A stretch of 64,000 nt of DNA from Lepraria neglecta. Lineage: Eukaryota; Ascomycota; Lecanoromycetes; Lecanorales; Stereocaulaceae. Below the pieces are notes generated by a model, which saw only the letters and a list, made by a program, of their open reading frames with translations, made no database searches and was not told where the DNA came from. Location: positions 4,092,001-4,156,000 of the forward strand of contig CM065653.1 of NCBI GenBank assembly GCA_033220425.1. Direction: 5' to 3'. This document shows positions 36,541 to 49,937 of the stretch, one piece after another; position 1 is the first letter of the stretch; each line of letters starts with the position of its first letter. A program made the position numbers and the translations under genes.

Positions 36541-36960
36541 GCCCTTAGTTTAATGTATTACGAACACAATACACACTTTTATTTTGCAAGCTTTATAGCA
36601 ACTCCAATAACTCCAACTTCTTTTAACTAATAGCAACTATCTATTTAGACACTAATACTAGCATTCAAGCTCCCATTATAACTGCTATCAGGGCTATAGC
36701 CTTACTTCCGATCCTTATATCGCTGCTAACGTTCCGTAGGGATATATAGAAGTATATCAGATCATTCGCCTTCCTCCCTTCCTTCCCTATACTCATTCTA
36801 CTGTATAATTCTATAACTTTCAAATGCTAAGTTAGCAATATAACGTAGGAGGCGTTCAATCCACAATTGGATACGCTTCTAAATAAGTTCTTTTTCCTAG
36901 TAGCGCGTCTAGACCTTAGTCAGAATCGCCCTGGTCCGCGAGCAGTCTTTGCGAGTTATA
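36541..36960. other. AT-rich non-coding stretch
   Basis: No repeat family recognised and no coding signal. It separates the island from the first LTR on the right. Confidence 0.5.
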
Positions 36961-37306
36961 TGTTACGAACCGTGCGTACCGGTATCGTATATGGATTATT
37001 CTCAATGGGGATGGAGGTGCTAGATGTGCAAGAGAGTGAAACAGGCTTCAATTGATGCTAAGCGGGTCTGGTATATAATTAGGTAATATATGTTCAGTGT
37101 CTAGCCTTAGAGATCTATCGCATGTAATCAAGTACAACAGATAAGGTAGTAAGTTGAGCACGATACTCCAAGTGGTGAGCAACGCTCTATATATATAGGC
37201 ACAAGAACGGAGCCGTGTTCGACTCGATCATTTCATGATCTAAATGAACCGAGTCGAACCAAGCCCATGACAGGCACTACGCCTTCCGGGCGCATCCGTG
37301 GTCATA
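36961..37306 (-). repeat. Truncated solo Gypsy-A LTR
   Basis: Starts TGTTACGAACCGTGCGTACC and follows the family LTR for about 345 bp. It is interrupted by the start of the next LTR at 37307. It is among the least RIP-mutated copies in the window. Confidence 0.65.
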
Positions 37307-37731
37307 TGTTACGAACCATGAGTACTGGTATCGTATTATGGATTGTTCTCACTGGGATGAAGGTGTAATAGAGCAAGAGTATGAAGCAGGCTTCAAGTGA
37401 TACTAAGCGGTCTGGTATATAATCAGATAATATATGTTCAGTGCCTAGCCTAAGAGATCTATCGTATGTAGTAAACAAGCAAGTAGGAAGTTGAGTACGA
37501 TACTCTAAGTGGTGAGTAGTGCTCTGTATATATAGACATACAAAAGTCTGCTAAGCCCTCCATGATCGCTTTGATCGCACTGCGCTTATTGCGCTTACCG
37601 CTTAGTATGCAAAGCCTTTAGGGTCTTATCCGAGTCGGGCATTATCTAGTCCGACTTGTACCATGATGGGTGCTACGCCATAAAGGCGTATCTCTGGTTA
37701 TAGCTCCTGGTCTTAATATTAGCTCCCTCTC

Positions 37732-38183
37732 TGTGAGGTATGCTCCCCGTCAGCGGGCCGTTATCGTTCCGTGAGATAGGCTCCTCGCTGACGGACTGTC
37801 GCTGCGCCCTGGGAACTGCGTCCCGCTGGCGCTACGATGTTGGACTGCGGCTCAGCTTCCCGCTATTGCTACGCTACTGTATATAAAGGTATTCAAAGAC
37901 GTGAAGTGGTCATATTACTGGCACAGTGTAGGTGATTCTGTATTAGAACTAATCACTAAGGATCCTCAGGAAAGAAGTAGGTAGACCGCTCCTTAAGCTT
38001 CTTCCTACGGGTAACACATAGCCGCTATCAGGCAGCTAGCGCACCACTGAGAGCCTAGCTCCTGACAGCTGCCAAGTCGGTCGAACATCATCCCGATCCA
38101 CGCCAGCGCTCCGCGCGCTAGAAGACATCGGAACAGCTTCACTAACAAGGCAGACCCCTTCCAACATGACAGTTGGTATTATA
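37732..38183 (-). repeat. Gypsy-B solo LTR with perfect target duplication
   Basis: 452 bp, starting TGTGAGGTATGC, inverted relative to 1556-2007. CTCTC flanks it at 37727-37731 and 38184-38188. It is the least RIP-mutated Gypsy-B LTR here and useful as the family reference. Confidence 0.9.
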
Positions 38184-41100
38184 CTCTCCTAGATTTCTCG
38201 TCCCGAGAAACTATCCATCCTTTATACTACCCCGTCGTACTAAATATTCAAATAAACCATCTGTTCGTCGGACGGAACTGGCTAGTAAGCTATCTGAATT
38301 CGTGATAAGGCCGTGTTCCCGATACGTTGTCAGCGGCAAATAGTGCCTGATAGGCGACGACTCTGATAAATATTCTAACTGCGTTGCTAGTAGTAGGAAA
38401 TACGACCTTATAGTATCGCCCCTTAAAATACGTTATCTTAAGAAGCGGCGTAACGAAATATAGTAGGAGTTATCTAATACCCTAGCGAGGGTAAGTTGGC
38501 TATAGAAATAATTTGAAGCGATAGAAAATAAGAAGAAGTTAATAGTTGAACGTAAACTATAGAATATTAAGAAGTTAGAAGAGAATTAGTATATTACTCC
38601 TATATCTTCTAGTAATCTAATATTTAATATCTTGTCTAAGTAATTCGATCTCCTAAGCAGGTGTTACGAACCGTGCGTTCCGGTATCGTATATAGATTGA
38701 TTCTCAATAGGGATGGAGGTATAACAGAGTAAGAGAGTAAAGTAGGCTTCAAGTAATACTAAGCGGGTCTGGTATATAATTAGATAATATATATATTTAG
38801 TGTCTAGCCTAAGAGATCTATTATATATAATCAAGTATAAGGTAAGATACGAAGTTGAGTACGATGCTCTAAGTAGTAAGTAGTACTCTATATATATAGA
38901 TATACGAAAGTCTGCTAAGCTCTTTATGATCGCTCTAATCGTCCTGCGCTCGTTACGCTCATTTCTATAATTACTTTGATCGTACTACGCTTATTACGCT
39001 CATCGCTTAGTATAACAAGCCTTCAGGGTCTTATCCGAGTCGAGTATAGCCTAGTCCGACTTATACTATAATGGGTGCTACGCTATAAAAGCGTATCCCT
39101 GGTTATAGCTCCTGGTCTTAATATTAGCTCCCTCTCCTAGATTTCTTATCCCGAGAAACTATCTATCCTTTATACTATCCCGTCGTACCAAATATTCTAG
39201 TAAACCAACCGTCCGTCGAACGGAACTAGCTAGCGAGCTTTCCGAATTCGTAATACGACTGTACTCCCGATGCGTTACCAGCGGCAAGTAGTACCTTATA
39301 GGTGAAGAGTCCGATAGATATTCTAACTATATCGGTAGTAGTAGGAAATATAACCTTATAGTATTACCCCTTAAAATACGGCGTGTTAAAAAACGGCGTA
39401 ACGAAATACTATAGGAGTTATCCGACTCTATAGCGAAGTTAGATTATCTTTAGAAATAATTAGAAGCGGTTAAGAAGGAGAAGAAATTAATAGTAGATCG
39501 CGAGCTATAAAATATTAAGGAGCTAGAGGAGGATTAACGCGTTACTCCTATTCCTTCTAACGATTTAATATAGAATATCTTATCTAAATAATTCGATTTC
39601 CCCGGCGAGCTAGAAGTCCCTGAGAGCTTCGACTAGTCTTCTCTTATCTCCGATAGAACTCTTATAGATATTCCTTACAGTTCCCTACAAGGTTCCTAAG
39701 AGGCTCCTAGATACTCTCCGTCTTATCGTACCCTTTCTATATAACTAGATAGAACTAATTCCTTCTATCTAGGATCCTCTCGACTTTATACTCTATTTCT
39801 TCTTCGATATTATAATAAAACGTCTCTTATAGCGATATATTAGAGTCTACTAGTTCTAAGAGTAAGATATAGAATATCGGATATACTTTGGCGTCAGGTA
39901 GTAGTTAGAGTTTATAGTTAATAGGTCCTTTTACCTATTTAATTAAGAATAGTCCGATCTTAATATAATCTAGTTTCTTACTTAGTCTTATTATTCTTAT
40001 ATTTTTTATTAGGAGATATACTTTATCCCCCTCTTTTAGCTAAGGAATATTCTTTCTTTTCTTATTAACCTACTCCTTTAACTTACTATTCGAGCTTTTA
40101 ATAGATCTTTATATATCTATATATAAATTCTTTAGCTCCTCTATCTTAACTAAGGCTTTTTCTATATTAGGCCCTTTCCTTAGATCTAGAAATATATTCG
40201 TATTCTTCTCGTAGTTAGTAAAGAATAGGATTAGTCCTATTATATCTAACCTCTTATTATTATATACTAGCTATACTATTAGAAGTAGTGAAATCTAGTT
40301 ATCTTGCTTCTAGTTTATATAATATCTTAAATATACTTCTATTATCTAATTTACACGTTCTATTTATCTATCCGTCTATAGGTAATACGCTATTAATATC
40401 CGAAGTTTCGTTCTAATTACTACTACAAGCGTTCTCTAGTAGTTAGAAGTAAATAATTTATCTCTATCGGATATTATCGATTTGGATATACTATAATCCC
40501 TTATTAGTTTATCTAATAGTATAAAGGCTAACTAATCTACTTTATAGGTTTCTTTAAACGATATTATAATTATATACTTTATTAGTTTATCTATAATAAC
40601 TATAATTAAGTCGAAGGTATCCTATATAGCTAGATCTTTTAAAGGTAGTAGCTTAACTATAAAGTCTATTATAATATTATCCTATAGTAACTTCGGTACG
40701 GGAGTAAATTATATTTATCCGTACTTGGCGTATTATACCGCCTTATTCTACTAGCACTCGATATATTCTCTAATATATTATTTAACGCGTGCCCGAAGCT
40801 TCGGTACCGCGTATCCTCGTCCTAGGAGTTCTATAGTCTTAGATACTCCTAGGTATCCTTATAGAGGGTCGTTGTAGTAATCCCTAATTACTTCTTTAAC
40901 GTATATATTAGGCAAGTAGGTCCTTGTTAGAACTAGCGGTTCTAATAGAACTATCGTAGAGGACGAGAGGACTTGGAATAGGACAGGCAGATTAAGCGAT
41001 AAGCGTAGTGCAATCAAGGCGCTCAAGAATAATGAGCGTAATGAGCGTAGTGCGATTAGTACGCTCATGAAAGGCTTGGTAGGATTTCCTATTGCTATAT

Positions 41101-44100
41101 ATAGGAGTACTTACTTACTACTTAGAGTATCGTACTTAACTTCTATTTATATCTAGTATCGTACTATATATAATAGATCTCTTAGGCTAGGTACTAAATA
41201 TATACATTATCTAATTATATACTAGACCCGCTTAGTATTATATAGAAGACTATTTTATACTTTTATTAGCTATACCTCTATCCCTATTAAGAATCAATCT
41301 ATAATACGATATCGAAACGTATAGTTCGTAATACTTTAAGTACCCTTAAGGATAAATACTATACTAAGAGACCCTAGAGTACCTACCCTAAGCTCCTTAG
41401 GAGGGAGTAGATAATAACGCCTAACTATTGACAAAGGACTTAGTAGATATATTAAGATAGCCTAGCTAGAGAGAGAGATAAGCTCGAAGGATAGCTATTC
41501 TAGGTATTACTTTACTTAAAGTTTTAAGGAGACTTTATACCTATATAATAATATCTAACCTTCGCTATTATTTACTTAAGTAGAAGAGCCTAAAAGTAGG
41601 TTAATCTATTCCTAAAGAAATATATAGAAGACGATAACGAGGACGGCGAAATCAAATAGTAGATAGAGAGTATAGCTATATCTAGACTTGAAATCCGCTA
41701 TATATTCGGTCTATTAAACAAGATTAATATAGTAATATAAACTATTTAGTACTTGACTTAGAAGAAGTCTATATCGGAATATTCGACTTAGTTTTAGTAG
41801 TACGTAGTAAGGACTAACTAGGACGATAATATATTAATAACTATATATCGGAGAGGTCTTAAGGATAATATTAAAGACGAACTTATAAGATCGAGGATTA
41901 TTATTAATATCCTAGATAAGTTAATTAAGGAAGTAATCGAAATTAATAATAAGCTATTTAAGAGGACTATAGAGAAAAGGTATAATAGAGGAGTCGGCGG
42001 AATAGAATACTCAAGCTTTTTTGCTAAATCGAAGAGCTATTACCTAGGATATAATAAATACCACCTCTATAGATATACGCCTATAGAACTAGACTTTACG
42101 GAGAACAAAGGGAAGTAAGTCTTTAGAGGGCCTATAAGGGGTAAGAAGTAGTAAAGGGGCAAGAAAATACTAAAGTATTATAGCTATAGTAAACCGGACT
42201 ACTTTACTAGAGACTACAAGTCGAAAAATATAGTATATCAATAGTAGCTGAATATACTAGAGAAAGTATATACCTAGGACGATATAGACGATATACCTAA
42301 GGAGATTCTACTAGTATAGGGTAAAGTCGAAGAAGATACTAGTTCCTAGTATAATAGGATAACGTAAGAAGAACTTAATAAAGAATCCGAAAATAGCGAT
42401 AACGATTTTATAAGGAAATTTAATACGCGTATTAGGGAACGATATAAGGACGACCTAAATACTAAAGACGGTAGTAAGGCTTAAGAAGAAGAATTAGAGT
42501 AGAATTAGGAAGAAAGCGAAATAGACCTAGAGTAGAAAGAAGCCCTTAGTATATTAGAAGCTAAATAGGAAGAAGTACGACTACTAAAGAGAATAATACC
42601 TAAAACTACTACGTTTAAGGAAGAAGAAGAAAGCTCTAAGGAATATATATAGCTAGACTATCGGATAGATCGGAATTACTAAGGCTATAAGAACGTACTA
42701 TAGGAAGAATATATATCGCTTCACTACGTATAGTATAGTACGCCGAGGAATATAGCCAAGGGACTAATAAGGGTACTATCCTACGGATATAACTTTTACT
42801 ATAACTATTAGGAAGATAGATATCTATAGCACCTCGCAACGAAAAGAATTTACTAGTACTTCCTAGAATATAACAAAAAATAGTTAAAGAAGATTATTAG
42901 AGAGTTAAACTATAACCCAAGCGCTAAAGAGTACTATTTAGTAGAATAGTACGCCTATCTATATAATAACTACGAGAAGTATATATAGTCGAAGTTAAAG
43001 GTAGGATTCCTACTCCTATAAGCGAGAAAAGAGTAATCCCTTATAGTAGAGGTAGCTATAAGGAGATTAATATATTAACCCCCAAATAATATCTATGTTC
43101 CGCGCAATATAATATATATATAAAGATACCGGTAATTGTCGATAGATAGCGGACCGTTGCGATAATAGATTCTAGAGCTACTAGAAACTTTATTTTACGA
43201 GACTTAGTATAAATAACTAGATTACTAACGCGAAAGAAGTTACGGTAGTACGACCTTTAGATAGCCGATAGGTTAATACTATTAATAGGAAAGGTAGACG
43301 AAGAGATATATTCGTTACCTATTACAATTCAGCGCTACTATAAGGAGATTACCTTTAATATTATTAGAATAGCTACTTATTATATAATTTTAGGAATATC
43401 TTAGTTAAAAAAGTATAACCTAATAATTAATTAGGCTCGAAGAGTACTCAAGATAGAATAATCCGGAAAGATTACTAGGATTATACTTACGTATCGGTAG
43501 CGTTCGATAGTAGATAAGAAGTTAAACCGAAGACCGGTCGAGGTATATATTACCTCAGCTTCGAATAGTAAAGACGACCTCTAGTAGAGAGGGTCCGACT
43601 CTATAGTTACTAGTATAGATTAGCGAGATAATAAAGTAAGAGTAAAGAAAAGAAAAGAGGAATCGACATATCCTCTATCCCTTAAGAGTATAATATATAG
43701 GTATATTTATTCAAGGAAGAGACGAATATAAAAGTATTACCTAGATACTAACTATAGGATTATAAGATCGAACTCGAATCTAGTAAATAGCCGATATTTA
43801 GACCTATTTACGTATTATCGGAAAAGGAACTTAAGGTACTTAGCGGGTATATTAACGAGAATCTAAAGAAAGGATTTATTCGGGAATCTAAATTACTAGT
43901 AGATTATCCTATCCTCTTTATACTAAAGAAGGACGGAAGCTTAAGACTATACGTCGACTATCGAAAGTTGAACGATATTACTATTAAGAATAGATATCTA
44001 TTACTAAATATAGAGGAGCTATAGGATCGGCTTAGCAAAGCAAAGATATTTACTAAACTGAATCTTAGAGGCGTATATAATTTAATTCGAATAAAGGGAG

Positions 44101-44380
44101 GCGAAGAATAGAAAACTACCTTCCGGACAAGATATAGCCACTACGAGTATCTAGTAATACCGTTTAGGCTTACTAATATACTAGTAATCTACTAAGTACT
44201 TGTTAATAATATTATACGAGTATATTTAGATCGAATAGTAATAGCGTACCTCGATACTATACTAATTTACTCTAAAAACGAGGAAGAATATATTCTATAT
44301 ATATAGGATATCCTTAGATACCTATTATAAGCGGGACTTCTCCTTAAACTAGAAAAGTACGAATTCTATAGAGAATTAGT

Positions 44381-44558
44381 TATCACGGCCTAATCTAGTG
44401 GTAGTAGAACGGTGGCTATCAATGAAATAATATGGATAAAATACTAATACTAAGGAAAGAAGGCTATATGGGCGCGCGAGGAATCTATATAGGCGTACGG
44501 CGGCAAGCCTCTGAGCTAGGCCCAATGAGGTATACGTATACATGGCCAGCCCGTGACA
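44381..44558 (-). repeat. LTR-D left LTR (178 bp)
   Basis: Starts TATCACGGCC and ends CCGTGACA; matches 46950-47127 and the solo copy at 24506-24685. Confidence 0.85.
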
Positions 44559-46949
44559 TTACCCCCCTTCTACTAGGCATCGTCCCGATACCTGCAGCCA
44601 ATTAGGATTTCGCAGGCCTGGCGCTAGCGGAGGCTCGTGAAAGATTTCAGCCAATTAGGTGCATAGGTGGTGGCTGCTCCCAGGAATTGCGAAATGGGCA
44701 TGTCGAATACTGAACTTGCGACAGCAGAAAACGGTGGCGTTCAGATACCAAGCCAGCTGGTTATCAGGGGCAACTATGGTATACAGCGACTGAAGGCCGG
44801 CCTCAGGTATCAAAAGATATATACTATTACGGTGGAATAGCGGCCGGTAGTTGGAAGAAGGTAAAGGATATATAGTATTATATGAAAATATATAAACATT
44901 TAAAATCGGTAATAGTAATTATTAAATGATGGCGTTTATAAGTCTTGGCGCCCGTGCTTTAGCTAGAATAGACTAGCTTGTTGAATCGAATAGATAAGCA
45001 AGCTGCTTCGGGGCAGACATACTAGATATAGGGCTATATAGAGCTGGTATCTACTACTATATAGGACGGCGTATATAAGGTGGTTATCAGCGGTGTTTCA
45101 GCGCGATGAGGGACGGTTAGTATCAGGGATTAGATATATAGAGGTGCGGTTATATATAGCGGAACCTAGGCGGAGCTCGCCTGGAAGAAGGAACGTTAAC
45201 TAGGTACTGGCGCAGGATAGCTTATTAAACGAGGTCTCTATAATAGTAGTATAGATTTGTATAGCGTCAGGCGGAGAGGTGTTCCACTAAATGAAGAAAA
45301 TGGATTTTTTGGTGTTAGTATTTTAGGTATTTTGGTACTTCTATCCCCCTTTTTAGCAAGGTAGCGTCCGCGATACCTGCTAGATATATATATCTTTTCT
45401 GATCCTGTATATATATAGCTATCTCTTTTGGCTTATTGGATAGCGGAGGTAGCGGAGGTAGTCGTCTTTATTAAGGTAGTCGAAGCTGCGGAAGCGGTAG
45501 CGGAATTCATAGATTTGGCGGTAGTAGTATAGCCAGATTGAGTAGAACAGTGAAATTCGATAGGGCGGCCGACTTTAGTAGAATTAGTAGATCTGGTAGT
45601 AGAGGATTTAGTAGTAGTAGAACGTTATCTAAATAGTCGAGATAAATCACTCATCCTAAGGTATAGAGGTATATACTTGTTGGTAGCTCTTAGAGGTATA
45701 TATCTTATATAAAGGTCTTTGACGGTAAAGTAATCCTTAATAGCTTTATAAGCTGGCGGTAGAGGCGAAATCATTCGATATCTCGGAGGTAGCGTAGCTA
45801 GTGGAGTCGCTAGCGTAGATGGCTACTTCTAAGGTAGAGGTAATATAGCTATAGGATTAGCAGCTAAGCACTTAGTCCGCAAATGCTCGTATAGCTGGTT
45901 TCTAGAGGTAAAGATCTGGTCGCAACGCTTGTATATAGGCTTATTATAATTGCTTTCTTACGTATAATATATAAGGCGGGCCATCGATGAGAATGCAGCT
46001 GAGTATAGCTTGTAATAGTAGTATTCGGGTGCTTGGCTTGATTCCATTGGCTATAGAGCTACTTGCGGAGCTACTTGCGGGAATTAAGCTTTCATGGCTT
46101 GCATATATTTGGATAGATCCTAATAACTTCTCGATTGGTTGAACTAGGTAAGGGCTCCGCCGTGGAGGCACTTGGGAAGAAGCGCTAGGGTATTAGCTTC
46201 TAGGAATTATAATCGAGATTGCTCGATATGGTTATAAAAGGCGTTTATATTATAAAAAGGTATAGATTAGGAAAGTTATATTGTAGCGAAAGATCTAGAA
46301 ATCCGATATCTTTTAGTACTGGCTTTAGCGATAGCTTTAGCGGGGATATACACGAAGATAACTTTAGTAGTCTCTTTTAGAATATTAGGCAGCTCTCTAA
46401 GTAGATTAGATACTTAATCTCAGGATTATCTTCTGGTTCCCAATCGTATAAGCGGGTATTATATATCCGATAGACAACGTTATCTATATAGCTGGCTATA
46501 GGTATATAGCTGAATCTAGCTTCTACAAGATCTTCTAGAGTAGGAGAGGTATACGGCCATGAGGCGAATAAGGCAAGACATTTAGTATATATCGATATCT
46601 TAATAGATTCGGTAGTAAGGAGTAGCGGCAGGATAGCTAAGTCGACGGCTTAGTAAAGAGATCGATCTAGCGGTAATACGTTGGGTGATAGGGTCGGTAG
46701 GTAGTTGGATGGTTAGATGGCTAGATGGCTGGATAGCTGGATAGTTAGATAGTTAGCTCGTGTTTCGAGGGTTATATAGGTAGTTTCGATAAAGATAATA
46801 TATAGGATAAAGTATAGGATTTGGTTTAATTGCGAGCTCGGTTTTTTGGTAGTATTATTAGGAATATCGCGTTTACTACCGGCCTAATAGTAGCTAGTAG
46901 GATGTATATAAAGATACACCCCGGTAGCTTGTTTAGAGTATTAGTATTA

Positions 46950-47127
46950 TATTACGGCCTAATCTAGTAGTAGTAGAACGGTGGCTATTAATGAAGTAAT
47001 ATGGATAAAATACTAATGCTAAGGAAAGAAGGCTATATAGGCGCGTGAGGAATCTATATAGGCGTGCGGCGACAAGCCTCTAAGCTAGGCCCAATAATAT
47101 ATACGTATATATGGCCAGCCCGTGATA
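46950..47127 (-). repeat. LTR-D right LTR (178 bp)
   Basis: Starts TATTACGGCC and ends CCGTGATA. It is more RIP-mutated than its partner but the same length. Confidence 0.85.
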
Positions 47128-48914
47128 TTAGTAGAATTTATAGAATTTATAGTTAGTATAAAAGGTATTAGTATAAGCCCGGAGAAAATCAAGGCTATTA
47201 CTAAATAATCTATACTATAGGATATTAAAGTAGTATAAAGCTTCTTAGGATTTACTAATTTTAATAGGAAATTTATCGAAGGCTACTTAAAGAAAGTACT
47301 ACCTCTAATAGATATTATAAAGAAGAATATTGGATTTATATAGGGAAAAGACTAATAGAAATTATTCGACACGTTGAAAAAAGTATATATAGATCTACTA
47401 GTACTCTATACCTTTTAGGCTAACGTAGTAGCCCGTATTAAAATAGATACCTTAGATCTTTTAATTAGAGTATACCTATATTAAATAAAAGACTTAAAAT
47501 AGTATCTAGTTACCTATTATTCAAGGAAGATATTAGTAGTAGAATAGAATTATAATATATACGATAAGGAGCTACTTGCCGTAGTATATATATTATAGAA
47601 CTAGCGAGTATACGTAGAAAGCTACTCGGATCTAACTATCTTTACGGATTATAAGAACCTTCTTAACTTTATAACGATAAAGGAGTTAAATAGAAGATAG
47701 GTTCGATAGTTAGAGCTATTAAGTTAATATAAATTTAAGATAATCTATACCCTAGGAAAAGATAATAGTTAAGTAGATACCTTTAGTAGACGATTAGACT
47801 ATATAGAAGAAAAGAATATTATAGAGTAACTAATCCTAAAAGAAGAAGCGGACGGATCGTTAGTACTATACTAGGTATTAGCTATAACCCTTCGTATATC
47901 GGGACCCGATATAACTAATAGGATCGTAAAGGCCTATAATAACGATATATTTATAATAAATCTAAAGGAGAATTAACGGGGTTTAGTATTACTTAAATAC
48001 TAGGATAAGACCTACTTGCCTAATATATACGTTGAAGAAGTAATTAGGGATTACTATAACGACCCTTTATAAGGTTACCCTAGAGTATCTAAGATAATAG
48101 AACTCTTAGGACGAGAATACGTAGCGCTAAGGCTTCGAGCGCGCGTTAAGTAGTATATTAAAGAATATATCGAGTACTAGTAGAATAAAGCGGCACGGTA
48201 TACTAAGTATAGACAAATATAGTTTATATCTATACTAGAGTTACTATAGAACGATATTATAATAGACTTTATAGTTAAGTTACTACTATTAAAAGATTCG
48301 GCTACGTAAGATATCTTCAATTCAATTATAGTTATTATAGATAAACTAACGAAATATACGATTATAATACTATTTAAAGAGACCTATAAGGCGGATTAGT
48401 TAGCCTTCGTACTACTAGACAAGCTAATAAGAGATTATAGTATACTAAAGTCGATAATATCCGATAGAGATAAGTTATTTATATCTAACTACTAGAGGAC
48501 GCTAATAGTAGTAATTAGAACGAAGCTTCGGATATTAATAGTATATTATCTATAGACTAATAGATAGACTAAACGCGTAAATCAAATAATAGAAGTATAT
48601 TTAAGATACTACGTGAACTAGAAATAAGATAACTAGGTTTTACTACTTCTAATAGCGTAACTAGCGTATAATAATAAGAGGTTAGATATAATAGGACTAA
48701 CTCTATTCTTTACTAACTTCGAAAAGAATATAAATATATTTCTAGATCTAAGAAAGGGACCTAATATAGAAAAAGCTTTAGTTAAGGTAGAAGAGCTGAA
48801 GAATTTATATAGAGATATATAAAGATCGATTAAGAGCTTAAATACTAAGTTAAAGGAATAGGCTAATAGGAAAAGAAAGAATATTCCTTAGCTAAAAGAG
48901 GGGGATAAAGTATA

Positions 48915-49937
48915 TCTTTCTTCTAATAATAGATTATAAGGACTTTCGGAGCAATTCCGCACTTGTAGCCAATGAGATCGGCCCTATATTCCTTCCCCCC
49001 TGATAGTACGCTTTTCGGCCTAGCGCCTTCAACTACCAAAACTTGAATACGTACCGCAACTTCTTCGCAGTACTTCCCCGCGCCACATACACTATATGAT
49101 ATCGAGATGATTTCATAAGTTTTGGATTCAATCATTAGCTTGCTTGCGCATCAAGAATTTTTAGAATCGGCCCATTTACGCAATAGTTATGAGCAAAAGA
49201 AGCGTTTTCGCCATGTTTTGCAGGCAGCGCGAGCTCGGTAGCAGATGCCAAGCATTGAGCTTGGCGCCCCCGGACCCTGGAATATCAAAAGTTGAATGCG
49301 CACCGTAACTTCTTCGCAGTGATGCCCCGCGCTACATACGTCATATGATATCAAGATGATTTCATGAGTTTTAGAACCAAGCATGTGCTTTCTAATACTG
49401 TCAATTTTTTCAAAATCGGTCTACTTACGCAAAAGTAATGAGCAAAAGAAGCGTTTTCGCCATGTTTTACAGGCAGCGCGAGCTCGGTAGCAGATGCCAA
49501 GCATTGAGCTTGGCGCCCCCGGACCCTGGAACATCAAAAGTTGAATGCGCACCGTAACTTCTTCGCAGTGATGCCCCGCGCTACATACGCTATATGATAT
49601 CCAGATGATTTCATGAGCTTTAGAACCAAGCATGCGCTTTCCAACGCCGTTCGAATTTTGAAATTTGGTTAGAATTTCGCTAAGGAAAGCTCAAAAAACA
49701 TGTTTTTGCCTGCAGAGTTCCCTAAAGCTACCCCCGCAGCCGCCCCGGAAGTACTAATATACTAAATCCTTAATAACTTTTGTCCTATTAGGATTAGGGC
49801 TTAGCTTTATATATTAAAAATATATAGTATATATATAGCTTTATAACTCTACTTAAATTTCCTAAATCGAGTATAAGATAAGCGAGATATAGCCATTTTT
49901 ACGGTAATATTCTGTGAAGATTACGGGTACTTACTTG
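48915..49937. mobile_element. Unclassified 1.0-kb repeat with internal tandem units
   Basis: It interrupts Gypsy-A6 between GTATA and TCTCCTAATAA, which are adjacent (apart from RIP changes) in other copies. The left end (TCTTTCTTCTAATAATAG) is the same as that of the repeat starting near 63487 in a different host element. The interior holds tandem units of about 249 bp (49191-49439, 49440-49688, plus partial units on each side), followed by an AT-rich tail. No terminal inverted repeat and no clear target duplication were found. Confidence 0.65.
49191..49688. repeat. Two full tandem units of about 249 bp
   Basis: Each begins GAGCAAAAGAAGCGTTTTCG and includes CCAAGC-ATTGA-GCTTGG, a short perfect hairpin. 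Similar ORFs of 65-70 codons on the minus strand are a consequence of the repeat. The units are GC-richer and far less RIP-mutated than their surroundings. Confidence 0.8.

Larger units (their letters stand above)
44381..47127 (-). mobile_element. LTR-D: 2.7-kb LTR retrotransposon without recognisable pol
   Basis: Identical-length 178-bp LTRs (44381-44558 and 46950-47127) and a perfect 5-bp duplication TTAGT (44376-44380 and 47128-47132). It interrupts the RT region of Gypsy-A6. Read on the minus strand, a purine tract GAAGGGGGGTAA lies next to the left LTR. The 2391-bp interior shows no RT, RNase H or integrase motif; the longest minus-strand ORF (46171-45944) has no known match. LTR start and purine tract resemble Gypsy-C, so it is probably non-autonomous. 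Confidence 0.82.

Noticed and set aside
48923-49633. Family of small cysteine-containing proteins on the minus strand
   Set aside because: Three similar 65-70 codon ORFs are simply successive units of the ~249-bp DNA repeat; they lack signal peptides, introns or start context, and the copy near 63.7-64.0 kb is not conserved in frame.
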